Source: JABWCE01 sp964617955
Lineage (GTDB): Bacteria > Bacteroidota > Bacteroidia > NS11-12g > UBA9320
DNA: 64,000 bases
Direction of reading: 5' to 3'
NCBI GenBank assembly: GCA_964617955.1
Contig: CAZTXB010000013.1
Location: 1 to 64,000, forward strand
Position 1 is the first letter of the stretch. Every line of letters begins with the position of its first letter. The notes under the pieces are model-generated. The model had not been told where the DNA came from and did no database searches. It saw only the letters and a program-made list of their open reading frames with translations. Below, piece by piece: positions 8,735 through 18,195 of this stretch. The translations under genes were made by a program, and so were the position numbers.

Positions 8735-11446
8735 TTTTTCTTTTTCTATTCTACTACTTATGATACCGCGAGGTCTGGCAATGGATTTCATCTCAACATA
8801 AGGAATGGTTATCTCACCTAAAATGGTCTGCTCCATTTCAGATTCATCATCCATAAAATAAAAGGTTAAGCCCCTGTCCGTTAAAGCAAAACTCTGTTCA
8901 AGGTTGTTCACCAAGGCCTCTGGATTACTGCAGTCCAGCTCTACCTCCTCCTGATCCTTTATTTTTTTTAAGAGCAGTTTATTTAAAACCTTCCTGTAAT
9001 CAACCAAGTTATTAAAGAGTGAATCAAAGGTGATTTTTACCATGCGGTCGTTGTAAAACACATAATTGCTAAACTCAATATAGCTATATCCATATCGCCC
9101 TTCAAAAATTGAAACATCGTCGCGTAAGCACACTGAAAAATTGGTAAGAGAATGAATCTTAATCACAGAACTCTTTGACGAGGAGTAGCCGTATCGGTTT
9201 CGTAAATCTTCCGGTCGGTAAATGCCCAATTGGCTATATAATATGAGATCAACATAGCATTCTTCCTCGTATTGTTCCTCGGTTTCCCAAATCGCTACTT
9301 GCGATAAAACGGTGTTATTTATCACTTTTTTAAATAGCGTATTTGGGTAGTCTTCCACTAAATCGAACTCTCGGCTTTGATTATAGGCATTCCATTTTTG
9401 AGTTTTTGGCGTCTCCTGTATTTCATCCGACTCCTCATCAGTGCCGGAACTTGATAACTCTTTGGCAGGAAAATTCAAACTGTCCAATGAAACCGCAGCG
9501 TTCTCTAACCCCATATAGTCCAGGGGAATAATCCAATGACCAAGTGTATCAATTAAGCCGGTTTTTACACCCTGAACTACCCTAGCATAGCCGTTTTCAA
9601 ATAAATTTATTTCCAATTCCATCGTGTCGAGTATGATTTTTCCATCTCTACCCAGTATGCCCTTCTTTTTGTTATAACCTACAATGTAAGGACCGCTGCC
9701 GCCTATTGTGTCGTATAAAAATGGAATAATCACCCGACCTACTAAATCCATAACCCCAAACTTTTTTGATTTTGATAAAACAGCCCTTTCATTTTTAAAA
9801 ACAGATGGGAAATCGTATTCAGGCTTTAATAGCCAATGGGCGCCCGAATCTATTACCCCATATTTTAATCCGCACCAGTCTAAGCCTGAAAGTTCTGCTG
9901 TTTTTAAAAGAGGTTCGGTCTGTTTTGCCACCCAGGCATATTTTTCTGGCAGTATATAGTTGCTTACGACCAAAAACTGCGTGTCTATCACAAGTTTTCC
10001 TCGTGAGTTAATCAAACCAACTCCCCCTTTAAAACCACTTACAAAGGTTATGTTGTTGTATACATCTCCAACACCTTTAAACTGACCTGGGCTAAATATC
10101 TTATGGCCTTGAAAATCCATCAGTCCGCAGAGATTCTCATTGTCACAGTAAACAAAACCGCCATCGCCTTCTTGTATTTTATAAATTTGAGCTAAAAGTA
10201 TATTCCCCTGATAATCCATAATACCCTGCTCACTTTCACTTTTTCTTATGATTCTTACACTCCGGTTATAAAATTTAAATAATTCTGACGGCGCAACTCT
10301 TTTGTTGTGATAAATGTGGTAACAATCGGCTTTACCTCCCTTTATAAAAATAAGCATTTCATCACCGTATGTTCCTGAATAATCCTCATACTCCGGCTTA
10401 ATAATAATCTTACCGGTTTTGTCAATTAACCCATATTTGTTATTTGATTTTATGATATAAAAGGCAAAATACTGTTGACGGTATTCCTGAATTTTGTATC
10501 CAATGATTGGTCTTCCACTCCTTCGGTTAAATAATCCGTAAACGCCTTTTTTTAGAGCCCAAACACAATAATCTGACATGTGTACTATTTTCTCAAACTC
10601 AGGCTTGAGAACCTCGGCTCCTCTCTTACTAATAACACCGTATTTGCCATTCATTTTAACAATGATATTTGAACTGTCCATGAGATCCACTTCGTCAAAT
10701 TTTGCTGGAAATAGCAGGCCATTTTTATTTATTAAACCTTCTTTGCCATCTTTTATGATTTTACCAATACCCCAATCGTTTAAACTTTCAATTTTCGAAT
10801 ATTCGTTTGGCAACAAACACAAACCGTTGCTATCAATTAATCCATGTTTATCAGAAAGTGTAACAATAGCAATACCCTCTTCCTGAAAATCGTATACTTC
10901 ATCATACCTTGTCGCAATGATATGTCCTGCTAAATCTGTAAAACCCCATTTGTGCTCCATGTCTCTTATGGCACCTCTGCCGCGTTCAAAATTCTCAAAC
11001 TCTTCAAAATCAATCCTAACTACGGTTCGATTGCTTGAATCTATAAGCCCTTTTTTATCATGGCGTGTCGCAATAAAGAAGCCTGTAATTGCATGCATTT
11101 CATTAATGTCTTCTTCGCTGTTATAAGAATAGTTCGGATATTTAGTTTCGAGAAGAGGAGTTAAATTGTCGTACTCAACAGGTACCACCAGTTCTCCGAA
11201 TCGGTTGACAATGCCATACCTCTCATTGGTCGAGACTATAGAAAACCCCTGAATAAAGCCGCTTGCGGTGTTGAAATTTGCTTTCTGTACCCAATCACCA
11301 TCTTCATTTTTAAAACCATATAAACAGGCTTCGTTGTCTTTTACTCTGTGAACAAGATTAGACCTTGTTTGCGGAAACGCCTCAAAAAAAAACCCCAAAG
11401 AAAGGATTAAACTCAAAGCCTTCTTGTTGTTAGAAATCTTAAGCAT
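8723..11446 (-). CDS. Secreted WG-repeat protein
   Basis: 907 residues from the chosen start. A signal peptide (MLKISNNKKALSLILSLGFF, cleavage near FPQ) opens the protein; the frame extends to 11560 but that longer N-terminus is basic, lies in the divergent promoter region, and would bury the signal. A -7 element at 11453-11460 also supports the start at 11446. At least fourteen WG-like units of about 40-60 residues follow, with cores such as KYGLIDKTGKIIIKPEYEDY, KWGFTDLAGHIIATRYDEV and KFGVMDLVGRVIIPFLYD. The last ~250 residues are non-repetitive. WG repeats are thought to form beta-rich protein-binding surfaces; no enzyme domain is visible. Function unknown. Divergent from the gene at 11560. 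Confidence 0.8.
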   Translation of the reverse strand: MLKISNNKKALSLILSLGFFFEAFPQTRSNLVHRVKDNEACLYGFKNEDGDWVQKANFNTASGFIQGFSIVSTNERYGIVNRFGELVVPVEYDNLTPLLETKYPNYSYNSEEDINEMHAITGFFIATRHDKKGLIDSSNRTVVRIDFEEFENFERGRGAIRDMEHKWGFTDLAGHIIATRYDEVYDFQEEGIAIVTLSDKHGLIDSNGLCLLPNEYSKIESLNDWGIGKIIKDGKEGLINKNGLLFPAKFDEVDLMDSSNIIVKMNGKYGVISKRGAEVLKPEFEKIVHMSDYCVWALKKGVYGLFNRRSGRPIIGYKIQEYRQQYFAFYIIKSNNKYGLIDKTGKIIIKPEYEDYSGTYGDEMLIFIKGGKADCYHIYHNKRVAPSELFKFYNRSVRIIRKSESEQGIMDYQGNILLAQIYKIQEGDGGFVYCDNENLCGLMDFQGHKIFSPGQFKGVGDVYNNITFVSGFKGGVGLINSRGKLVIDTQFLVVSNYILPEKYAWVAKQTEPLLKTAELSGLDWCGLKYGVIDSGAHWLLKPEYDFPSVFKNERAVLSKSKKFGVMDLVGRVIIPFLYDTIGGSGPYIVGYNKKKGILGRDGKIILDTMELEINLFENGYARVVQGVKTGLIDTLGHWIIPLDYMGLENAAVSLDSLNFPAKELSSSGTDEESDEIQETPKTQKWNAYNQSREFDLVEDYPNTLFKKVINNTVLSQVAIWETEEQYEEECYVDLILYSQLGIYRPEDLRNRYGYSSSKSSVIKIHSLTNFSVCLRDDVSIFEGRYGYSYIEFSNYVFYNDRMVKITFDSLFNNLVDYRKVLNKLLLKKIKDQEEVELDCSNPEALVNNLEQSFALTDRGLTFYFMDDESEMEQTILGEITIPYVEMKSIARPRGIISSRIEKEKSSR

Positions 11447-11452
11447 GCTCTT

Positions 11453-11460
11453 CAAAATTA
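11453..11460 (-). promoter_or_regulatory. -7 element TAATTTTG before the WG-repeat gene
   Basis: Reads TAATTTTG on the minus strand, ending 6 nt before the ATG at 11446. If used, the mRNA would have almost no leader. No clear -33 TTTG at the right distance, so tentative. Confidence 0.35.
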
Positions 11461-11541
11461 CGACAAAAAGGATGGTTTTCTTTTTTATACACCATGGTTT
11501 AACTTTATCCTCTTTATGGAAGGCTTGCCTCTTAAATTTTT

Positions 11542-11549
11542 TATTTTTG
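11542..11549 (+). promoter_or_regulatory. -7 element TATTTTTG before the beta-barrel/aroE pair
   Basis: TATTTTTG matches TAnnTTTG and ends 10 nt before the ATG at 11560, implying a very short leader. The surrounding sequence is T-rich, which raises the chance of a random match. Confidence 0.35.
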
Positions 11550-11559
11550 TGCTTAAGCA

Positions 11560-12252
11560 ATGCTTAAAAAATACACGTACGCTTTTTTACTCCTGATTCT
11601 TTTTTTTCCGGCAAAAGCCAATATTAAGGACTCTGTCAAGTATTACCTAAACAACTCTTCTCCTGTGCTTATCGGAGGCTTGTCGGCACGAAACACCATT
11701 ATCGGCTCTCACTATAGCAATATTGTCGGTCTATCGGCCGGTTTGGATTATGGCGATAAACTCCTGGCAAGTGTCGGTATTTATAAATTGGCCAACCCGC
11801 TAAAAGAAAGGCAAATCATTAATGCCTACACGCCACTGCAATATGAAGTGGATGAGGTTTCAAAGTTTTGGTACCTTGGCTTAAATGCTTCCTATACTTT
11901 TTATAAAGAAAAACGATGGACCCTTAAAATACCGTTGCGCCTTGGTTTTGGGTCGGCCACCATCGAACACCTGGACCCCTTATATAATTTACGCTCCCTT
12001 GAAAAAAAACGCTCATTTATTGCACCACTCGAGTCCGGTATTTCCGCTCAATATAAACTAGCCTGGTGGATTGGCCTGGGCGGAGGATTAGGCAGTAGAA
12101 TTGTACTTGGGAAAAGCACCTCTCAAAAATTTAGTGGCACCTACTACAATCTCGGTATTGATATTTACTTTGGCAGCATTTACGACCATGTCATTAAAGA
12201 TATGAAGAACCATCCCGTTAGAAAACCGAATAACGCGTTTTATCCCGAATGA
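11560..12252 (+). CDS. Hypothetical outer-membrane beta-barrel protein
   Basis: 230 residues with a signal peptide cleaved after about residue 21 (PAKA). The mature part alternates short amphipathic strands with turns (for example LRLGFGSATIE and GLGGGLGSRIVLG), the look of a small beta-barrel of the OMP-superfamily type seen in Bacteroidota. No specific family recognised. The stop TGA overlaps the aroE start (ATGA), so the two are translationally coupled; this probably reflects compact packing and not shared function. Confidence 0.6.
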   Translation: MLKKYTYAFLLLILFFPAKANIKDSVKYYLNNSSPVLIGGLSARNTIIGSHYSNIVGLSAGLDYGDKLLASVGIYKLANPLKERQIINAYTPLQYEVDEVSKFWYLGLNASYTFYKEKRWTLKIPLRLGFGSATIEHLDPLYNLRSLEKKRSFIAPLESGISAQYKLAWWIGLGGGLGSRIVLGKSTSQKFSGTYYNLGIDIYFGSIYDHVIKDMKNHPVRKPNNAFYPE

Positions 12253-12992
12253 ACCTTCTCTTTGGTCTTATAGGACATCCCATCAGCCATTCTTTCTCTA
12301 AAATTTATTTTGAGAAAAAGTTTGAAGACCTTGGCCTTTCAAACTACCAGTATAATTTATTTGATCTCCCTTCCATCAAGGCCGTGTTAACCCTAAAAAA
12401 CAACGAGGAGATTCGCGGTCTTAATGTTACCGTTCCTTATAAAAAATCCATCTTTCCATTTCTTGATTCCATTTCGCAGGAAGCTGACCATATTGGGGCT
12501 GTAAATTGTATTCGCGCCCATAAGGGCAAATGGGAAGGTTTTAACACCGATGTTATTGGATTTGAAAAAAGTTTGGTTCCGCTTCTTAAGCCCTATGTCC
12601 ACAATGCGCTGATTTTGGGAACCGGTGGCGCTTCCAATGCCGTTCGCTATGTACTTGACAAATTAAATATTGCCCATTCTACCGTGTCGAGATTCTCGCA
12701 CGATGCACTTTACCATTACGCCGATATTTCCAAAACCGTTCTCAACGATCACCCCCTCATCATAAATACTACCCCGGTAGGCATGTTTCCTCTGGTCCAT
12801 GAAATCCCACAAATTCCATTTCATTTGCTGAGTCCTTTCCACATTATTTACGATTTAATTTACAATCCTGATGAAACTCTGCTCTTAAAAACTGCCGCAT
12901 TTAATGGCTGTACAGTTAAGAATGGCTTGGAAATGTTCCATATTCAGGCAGAAGAGAGTTGGAACATCTGGAATCCAAACGAAGCAAGTTGA
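12249..12992 (+). CDS. aroE: Shikimate dehydrogenase
   Basis: 247 residues, the short form of the family. It reduces 3-dehydroshikimate to shikimate with NADPH in aromatic amino acid synthesis. The N-terminal substrate site GHPISHSFS is at about 9-17, catalytic Lys65 lies in NVTVPYKKS and Asp101 in GFNTDVIGF, and the dinucleotide loop is LGTGGASNA at about 123-131. INTTPVGMFP and the C-terminal GLEMFHIQA are also present. aroQ is at 52715, far away, so the pathway genes are scattered. Convergent with pheS, 2 bp apart. Confidence 0.95.
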   Translation: MNLLFGLIGHPISHSFSKIYFEKKFEDLGLSNYQYNLFDLPSIKAVLTLKNNEEIRGLNVTVPYKKSIFPFLDSISQEADHIGAVNCIRAHKGKWEGFNTDVIGFEKSLVPLLKPYVHNALILGTGGASNAVRYVLDKLNIAHSTVSRFSHDALYHYADISKTVLNDHPLIINTTPVGMFPLVHEIPQIPFHLLSPFHIIYDLIYNPDETLLLKTAAFNGCTVKNGLEMFHIQAEESWNIWNPNEAS

Positions 12993-12994
12993 AA

Positions 12995-14011
12995 TTATAG
13001 TTCACCGGCAAACTGATGAAGCAGGCGAACATCATTTTCAAAAAAGAGTCTTAAATCTTTTATCCCATATTTTAACATGGCTATACGTTCAATGCCCATT
13101 CCAAATGCGTAGCCTGAATATTGATCCGGGTTTATTCCACATTTTTTTAAAACATTTTCATCTACCATACCACAGCCCAATATTTCCAGCCATCCGGTGC
13201 CTTTGGTAAGCCTTTTGTCTTCTTCGGTGGCTGTTCCTAAAAATATGTCCATTTCAGCGGATGGTTCAGTAAATGGAAAATACGAAGGCCTAAATCTTAT
13301 TTTTATGCCTTTTCCAAAAAATTCTTCTACAAACAAATACAAAGCAAGCTTTAAATCAGCGAAAGAGACCCCTTCATTGATATAAAGGCCTTCTATTTGG
13401 TGAAAAAAGCAATTCGCTCTTGCCGAAATGGCTTCATTTCTATAAACCCTTCCCGGAGAAATGGTTCTTATCGGGGGTTTCTGGTTTTGCATTACCCTTA
13501 CCTGAACAGATGAAGTATGGGTCCTGAGTGCCATCTCCCGGTCCACAAAAAAAGTATCTTGCATATCGCGTGCAGGGTGGTTTTCAGGAAAATTTAAGGC
13601 GCTAAAATTATGCCAGTCATCCTCAATTTCAGGGCCTTCGGAAAGCACAAAACCCATTTTGCTGAATATTTGAACGATTTGTCTTTGAACAATTGATAAG
13701 GGATGCCTTGTTCCCAAATCTATAGGATCTCCCGGCAATGATAGGTCAGGCCTCTGTTCATTTTCCCCGTCTTCTTTATGGATGTCACTCTCTGCCTTTT
13801 TAAACTTTTCTTCCAGCTCTGTTTTTAGCTGATTTATAATTTGTCCCAGACTTCTTTTTTGCTCGGAATCTACCTTTTTAAAGGACTCAAATACTTCATT
13901 TAATTTGCCTTTTTTGGAGAGAAATTCAAGGCGATATTTTTCCAATTGTTCCTTTGAGGCGATTTCAAATTTTTTAGCTTCGCTTTTAATTTTTTCTATT
14001 TGCTCTCTCAT
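12995..14011 (-). CDS. pheS: Phenylalanyl-tRNA synthetase alpha subunit
   Basis: 338 residues from the ATG at 14011 (MREQIEKIKSEAKKF), the usual family length. The frame is open to a GTG at 14044, giving 349 residues, but that start lies in a 19-bp tandem duplication (14032-14069) and adds a non-conserved tail, so I prefer 14011. An N-terminal coiled-coil (about 1-90) that binds tRNA is followed by the class II catalytic core with HPARDMQDTFF, the motif 2 region RTISPGRVYRNE, GTGWLEILGCGMV, and motif 3 GMGIERIAMLKYGI. It pairs with PheT (not in the window) to charge tRNA-Phe; the tRNA itself is at 24722-24794. Confidence 0.95.
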   Translation of the reverse strand: MREQIEKIKSEAKKFEIASKEQLEKYRLEFLSKKGKLNEVFESFKKVDSEQKRSLGQIINQLKTELEEKFKKAESDIHKEDGENEQRPDLSLPGDPIDLGTRHPLSIVQRQIVQIFSKMGFVLSEGPEIEDDWHNFSALNFPENHPARDMQDTFFVDREMALRTHTSSVQVRVMQNQKPPIRTISPGRVYRNEAISARANCFFHQIEGLYINEGVSFADLKLALYLFVEEFFGKGIKIRFRPSYFPFTEPSAEMDIFLGTATEEDKRLTKGTGWLEILGCGMVDENVLKKCGINPDQYSGYAFGMGIERIAMLKYGIKDLRLFFENDVRLLHQFAGEL

Positions 14012-14031
14012 TCTGTTTTCAAAATTAATCG

Positions 14032-14069
14032 ATTTGATTTTCACAGCCGAATTTGATTTTCACAGCCGA
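14032..14069 (-). repeat. 19-bp tandem duplication at the pheS 5' end
   Basis: Two exact, adjacent copies of a 19-bp unit (14032-14050 and 14051-14069). On the minus strand each contains GTGAAAATCAAAT, so the possible GTG start of pheS is duplicated; the upstream copy opens a 12-codon frame that stops within the gene's 5' end. Confidence 0.9.
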
Positions 14070-14373
14070 AAGGAAAGAAAAAATAACTTAAATATATTTC
14101 TTTCTTAATAGCTCTGTTAATTTGTGGATTGATTTATATGGCTACAAGTTTATTAACGTTTATTAACAGATGTTTAATAGTATAAATTATTATAAATCAC
14201 GTTATTGTATTAAAAAGTGAATTATAAATTTATCTCATTAACACCTCATTGTTAATACTAGCTATGTTCATATGTCGCCTTTTTTTGGTGTGTTTTTTAT
14301 GAGTTCTTTTTATTGCCTTGAGTTAAGCTTTCAAAATTGTTACTAAGTTTTGACTTTAAAGCCTCTATTCACA
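14070..14373. other. AT-rich intergenic region between pheS and the Ig-like lipoprotein gene
   Basis: About 300 bp without a gene. It holds the pheS promoter region and a directly repeated GTTTATTAAC at 14149-14158 and 14159-14168. I see no coding signal, no tRNA and no confident terminator. Confidence 0.5.
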
Positions 14374-15933
14374 TTATTCCATGTAGATTTCAACACCGTT
14401 CAAATCCCAATTGGGTTTAATGAGTATGACATCAGGGCGAATCATAATTCTTTCAGGATTTTGATTTAAAAAATAATTACCCTCATTCCAAATGCCGTTT
14501 CTATTCTCATCAATCCAAGCTTCTATTGAATAATTACCTGGTAAAAAACCTTTGAGTTGGTTCACTTTATTTAGCCTAGATCGGAAATAATAGGATTGAT
14601 TTTTGTTATATACTTTGATAAACAGAGGACTTGTGTCACCAGATAAGCTGTCTATTATGCTAAATTCTGAGCTACCTGTTTGTTCGTCACTGGCAAGACG
14701 GATGAGCACGGTATCCCCTTCATTGCTATTTCCATTGAGGTCAGTTATTGCGCCTTTTTCGAAAAGTATGGTCAGTTTTTCTACAGATTGATGGCTTATT
14801 TCAAGTGTGTAGGGATTGTTTGTGTCCATAGAGCAACGTATAGAGTCGCCTTTGAGCGATTTTATTTTATTGGAGTTGACCAATGAGATTGGAATATTAG
14901 AGATTATATATGCCTTGTCACTTCTTCTAAACAAGTCCTGTTTGGCCTGAAGCTTAAAAGCCTCTATTTTTCTACTTTTTGGTTGCTTAATATAAAATAT
15001 TTGTTGGCTGTGTAGGAAGATATTGAGTTTAATGGTATCGGTGGCAATAAAGGAATGATAGAGCAAAAAACTGTCATTTTCCTCTGTCGGAATCAGAGGT
15101 TTATTTTTCTTTTGGGAAGCATCCGACAAATCGTATTTAGCATCAGTGGGTTTAGATATTGGGGTATTGGTCTTAATTCCCAGGCAATAATCATTGAGGT
15201 ATGTTGCCTTTAATACTTTGATTACAGAATCTTGAATAACCGATTTATAGGTGATGGCATTACATTTTAAAAAGTCGCTGCCGGGAGTAACCGCGATGTC
15301 TTTTTTATAGTAATATTCGGTTGCATCTAAGCGTTTATTTTTATTCAAATCGAGATAGACGATCAGTTCATAATTAGCCTGAGCCAAATTATTAAAATTC
15401 CAGAGCCCATCCTTGTTGGTAAACGTTCTATAGATTAACCCATTCGTTGTGTTTTTTAAAACTACCAGGGCTTTTTCAAGTACTTTTTTTTCTTTGAGGG
15501 TTTGCATCAAACCTGCTAAAGAACAGGTGTCAAGGAATGGCCCAGTACTGAATGAATAGTTAAAATTAGGTAAAATATTGTCTTCATGGATATCGGCGAT
15601 GCTTTGACCAAAATTTATGGAGTAGGTCGTGTTAGGCAGGAGCGAATCCTTATTTAGGGTGATGCTTATTTTGTTTCTATACGCATTTAGAACGGGTTTA
15701 GTTTTTAATTCAGGTGTAATGCTTACTTGGTCGTTGAGGTTTTTAAGTTGTATGTTTTCATTAAAGGTTAGGTTTATTTTTTGAGGATAGAGATTGGTGC
15801 TTTTGTTGGGAGGGCTAGCTTTTGTCAACACAGGGGGCTCTGTATCCTTCTCGCCACCGTCAGGAATCACAATTTGCGCACAGGCCGTGAGCAAACATAG
15901 GAAAGAAATAAAAGCCAGCTTATTAACGACCAA
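14374..15933 (-). CDS. Ig-like-domain lipoprotein (Big_5/SbsA type)
   Basis: About 519 residues from a TTG at 15933, which gives an ideal lipoprotein signal (VVNKLAFISFLCLLTAC, Cys 18). An upstream ATG at 15975 is also in frame but would add 14 residues and overlap mnmG by 53 bp. After the lipobox comes a Big_5 Ig-like domain (TEPPVLTKASPPNKSTNL to YSFSTGPF). The middle resembles a carboxypeptidase-regulatory-like fold (LIVYLDLNKNKRLDATEYYY), and the C-terminus repeats that type of element (IEAWIDENRNGIWNEGNYF). This architecture is common in Bacteroidota lipoproteins of unknown role. It overlaps the end of mnmG by about 11 bp, so it is probably the last gene of that operon. Confidence 0.78.
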   Translation of the reverse strand: MVVNKLAFISFLCLLTACAQIVIPDGGEKDTEPPVLTKASPPNKSTNLYPQKINLTFNENIQLKNLNDQVSITPELKTKPVLNAYRNKISITLNKDSLLPNTTYSINFGQSIADIHEDNILPNFNYSFSTGPFLDTCSLAGLMQTLKEKKVLEKALVVLKNTTNGLIYRTFTNKDGLWNFNNLAQANYELIVYLDLNKNKRLDATEYYYKKDIAVTPGSDFLKCNAITYKSVIQDSVIKVLKATYLNDYCLGIKTNTPISKPTDAKYDLSDASQKKNKPLIPTEENDSFLLYHSFIATDTIKLNIFLHSQQIFYIKQPKSRKIEAFKLQAKQDLFRRSDKAYIISNIPISLVNSNKIKSLKGDSIRCSMDTNNPYTLEISHQSVEKLTILFEKGAITDLNGNSNEGDTVLIRLASDEQTGSSEFSIIDSLSGDTSPLFIKVYNKNQSYYFRSRLNKVNQLKGFLPGNYSIEAWIDENRNGIWNEGNYFLNQNPERIMIRPDVILIKPNWDLNGVEIYME

Positions 15934-17779
15934 AATGTACCAAAAGAATTGAAATATCTGCAGGTGACACGCCACTAATGCGAGAGGCTTGGCCGAGGGT
16001 GTTTGGTTTAATTTTCATTAATTTTTCTCTTGATTCAGCTGAAAGCGATTTCACCTCGGCAAAATTAAAACTTTCTTTGATGGGTATATGCTCAAGGGAG
16101 TTTATTTTTTGGGCCATATCTTTTTCCTTGCTAATATAACCTTCGTATTTTATTAAGATTTCGGCTTCTTCGAGCTCCTCATTTTCATATTGACCCAAGT
16201 CGGGAAAGTTTTTTTCCAGGTTTAAGTTTTTAAAACGGAGATTGGGTCTCAGTAGCAGTTTCTGAATACTTATTTTTTCATTGATTTCGTTTTCAGCATT
16301 TTCTGTGAGTAGGGTGTTGGTGATTGTCAAAGGCGGTTTTGTTTGCTTGCAATAACTTAATATAGAGTCAATGTTAGCTTGTTTTTTTAGATAGGTCTCA
16401 TATTTCGGCAAAGACAAGAGGCCAATGTCATGACCTATCTTGCAAAGCCTTTGATCGGCATTATCTTGACGGAGCAGAATGCGATATTCTGCACGGGATG
16501 TAAACATCCTATAGGGCTCGTCAGTGCCTTTGTTAATGAGATCGTCAATGAGAACACCAATATAAGCTTCTGACCTGTTTAATATGAGAGGAGATTGACC
16601 GGCCAGGTTTTGATGAGCGTTAATTCCGGCGATCAGGCCCTGGCAAGCTGCTTCTTCGTAGCCTGTTGTACCGTTGATCTGACCGGCAAAAAACAGGTTT
16701 TGGATGAGTTTGGTTTCGAGGTTGGGTTTGAGTTGAGTGGGTGGAAAATAATCGTATTCGATGGCGTATCCAGGTCTGAACATTTTTACGTTTTCAAAAC
16801 CCGGGATTTGTCTAAGGGCCCTGTATTGAATGTTTTCTGGCAATGAGGTCGAAAACCCGTTGACGTAAATCTCAACAGTATCCATCCCTTCAGGTTCCAC
16901 AAAAATCTGATGTCTTTCTCTTTCTGCAAAGCGGTTAATTTTATCCTCTATGGATGGGCAATAGCGCGGCCCAATTCCCTGGATTGAGCCGTTGAACATG
17001 GGAGAATCGTTAAAACCTTCACGCAATATATCGTGGGTAACAGGGTTGGTATAAGTAATATAACAGCTTTTTTGATCGAGGTTTTGGTTTTTAGCCCAAA
17101 ATGAAAATTGACCAGGATCCTCATCTCCCTTTTGTTCCTCCATCAGGGCATAGTTAAGCGAGCGTCCATCCACACGTGGAGGCGTTCCGGTCTTCATTCT
17201 GCCACTTTCAAAGCCCAGTTCAAGCAAGTTGGCGGTTATTCCATAAGAAGCGGATTCAGAAGCACGGCCTCCGCCAAAATTTTTAGCTCCTATATGTATC
17301 AAGCCATTCAAAAATGTACCACTCGTCAATATCAGTGATTTACACTTAAACTTGATACCTAAGCTCGTCTTTACTCCTGTAATGGCGTTGTTATGTGTGA
17401 TAATTTGAGAGACGTTGTCTTGCCAAAAGTCGATGTTTTTGTTTTTCTCCAAAGCCAATCGCCATTTCCAGCTAAAAATCATGCGATCGCACTGTGCCCT
17501 TGGACTCCACATGGCAGGCCCTTTTGAGCGGTTTAGCATTCGAAATTGAATGGTTGATTGGTCGGTAATCGCTCCAGTTAGTCCGCCCAGGGCATCAATT
17601 TCTCTTACGATTTGGCCTTTAGCCACACCCCCAACAGCCGGATTGCAGCTCATTTTCGCTATCGTTTCCATATTCATGGTGATAAGCAACACCCTCGATC
17701 CCATGGTAGCAGCCGCATGAGCAGCTTCGCAACCGGCATGTCCGGCACCAACTACGATCATATCATATTCTAAATTCAT
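15923..17779 (-). CDS. mnmG: tRNA uridine-5-carboxymethylaminomethyl modification enzyme MnmG (GidA)
   Basis: 618 residues, normal length. The FAD site GAGHAGCEAA is at 11-20; the GidA signatures MSCNPAVGGVAKGQ, SGTFLNGLIHIG, RMKTGTPPRVDG and GYEEAACQGLIAGINAH follow, and the C-terminal helical domain ends with ASRISGVSPADISILLVHF. With MnmE it places the cmnm5 group on U34 of tRNAs reading split codon boxes; MnmA (30767) adds the 2-thio group to some of the same uridines. Its start overlaps the ybeY stop by 4 bp (ATGA). Confidence 0.97.
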   Translation of the reverse strand: MNLEYDMIVVGAGHAGCEAAHAAATMGSRVLLITMNMETIAKMSCNPAVGGVAKGQIVREIDALGGLTGAITDQSTIQFRMLNRSKGPAMWSPRAQCDRMIFSWKWRLALEKNKNIDFWQDNVSQIITHNNAITGVKTSLGIKFKCKSLILTSGTFLNGLIHIGAKNFGGGRASESASYGITANLLELGFESGRMKTGTPPRVDGRSLNYALMEEQKGDEDPGQFSFWAKNQNLDQKSCYITYTNPVTHDILREGFNDSPMFNGSIQGIGPRYCPSIEDKINRFAERERHQIFVEPEGMDTVEIYVNGFSTSLPENIQYRALRQIPGFENVKMFRPGYAIEYDYFPPTQLKPNLETKLIQNLFFAGQINGTTGYEEAACQGLIAGINAHQNLAGQSPLILNRSEAYIGVLIDDLINKGTDEPYRMFTSRAEYRILLRQDNADQRLCKIGHDIGLLSLPKYETYLKKQANIDSILSYCKQTKPPLTITNTLLTENAENEINEKISIQKLLLRPNLRFKNLNLEKNFPDLGQYENEELEEAEILIKYEGYISKEKDMAQKINSLEHIPIKESFNFAEVKSLSAESREKLMKIKPNTLGQASRISGVSPADISILLVHFGR

Positions 17780-18195
17780 ACTCGTTTCACGTGAAACAGT
17801 TTTTGCAGGTATTTGTTTTCTAGTTCGCGCATCTTTTTTTTCTGTATGGGTGTGCCGTCTTCATAACCGCCTAGGTGAAGAAGGCCATGAATACAAACCC
17901 GCAAATACTCTTCCATAAAAGTACATTCAAATGTTTGCGCGTTTTCACTAATTCTATCTTCACTCAGGTAAAGTTCTGCTTCCATACCCATTTCATCCCT
18001 CATATCAAAGGTAATGATGTCTGTTAAATAGTCATGATTTAAGTAGCGCTTATTGATATCTAATAATGCTTCGTCCGATATAAGATGAATGGATAAACGG
18101 TTTAATTGAAGACCCAATTCTTCGTTCAATTGTTTAAGGCCTGTATTAAATTTTGAAAGTTTAAAGGGCAGAGATTTGTTAAGTAATATCAGCAC
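17776..18195 (-). CDS. ybeY: Endoribonuclease YbeY, 16S rRNA maturation
   Basis: 139 residues starting at GTG, which overlaps the TAG of the preceding gene by one base. The metal site HGLLHLGGYED is at 103-113: His103 and His107 are retained, but the third position, His in Escherichia coli YbeY (HGxLHLxGYDH), is Asp/Gly-shifted here (YED). I recall this variant form from other Bacteroidota. The enzyme helps mature the 16S rRNA 3' end and supports ribosome quality control. It sits between a sorting-domain protein and mnmG in a tight operon. Confidence 0.9.
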   Translation of the reverse strand: MLILLNKSLPFKLSKFNTGLKQLNEELGLQLNRLSIHLISDEALLDINKRYLNHDYLTDIITFDMRDEMGMEAELYLSEDRISENAQTFECTFMEEYLRVCIHGLLHLGGYEDGTPIQKKKMRELENKYLQKLFHVKRV

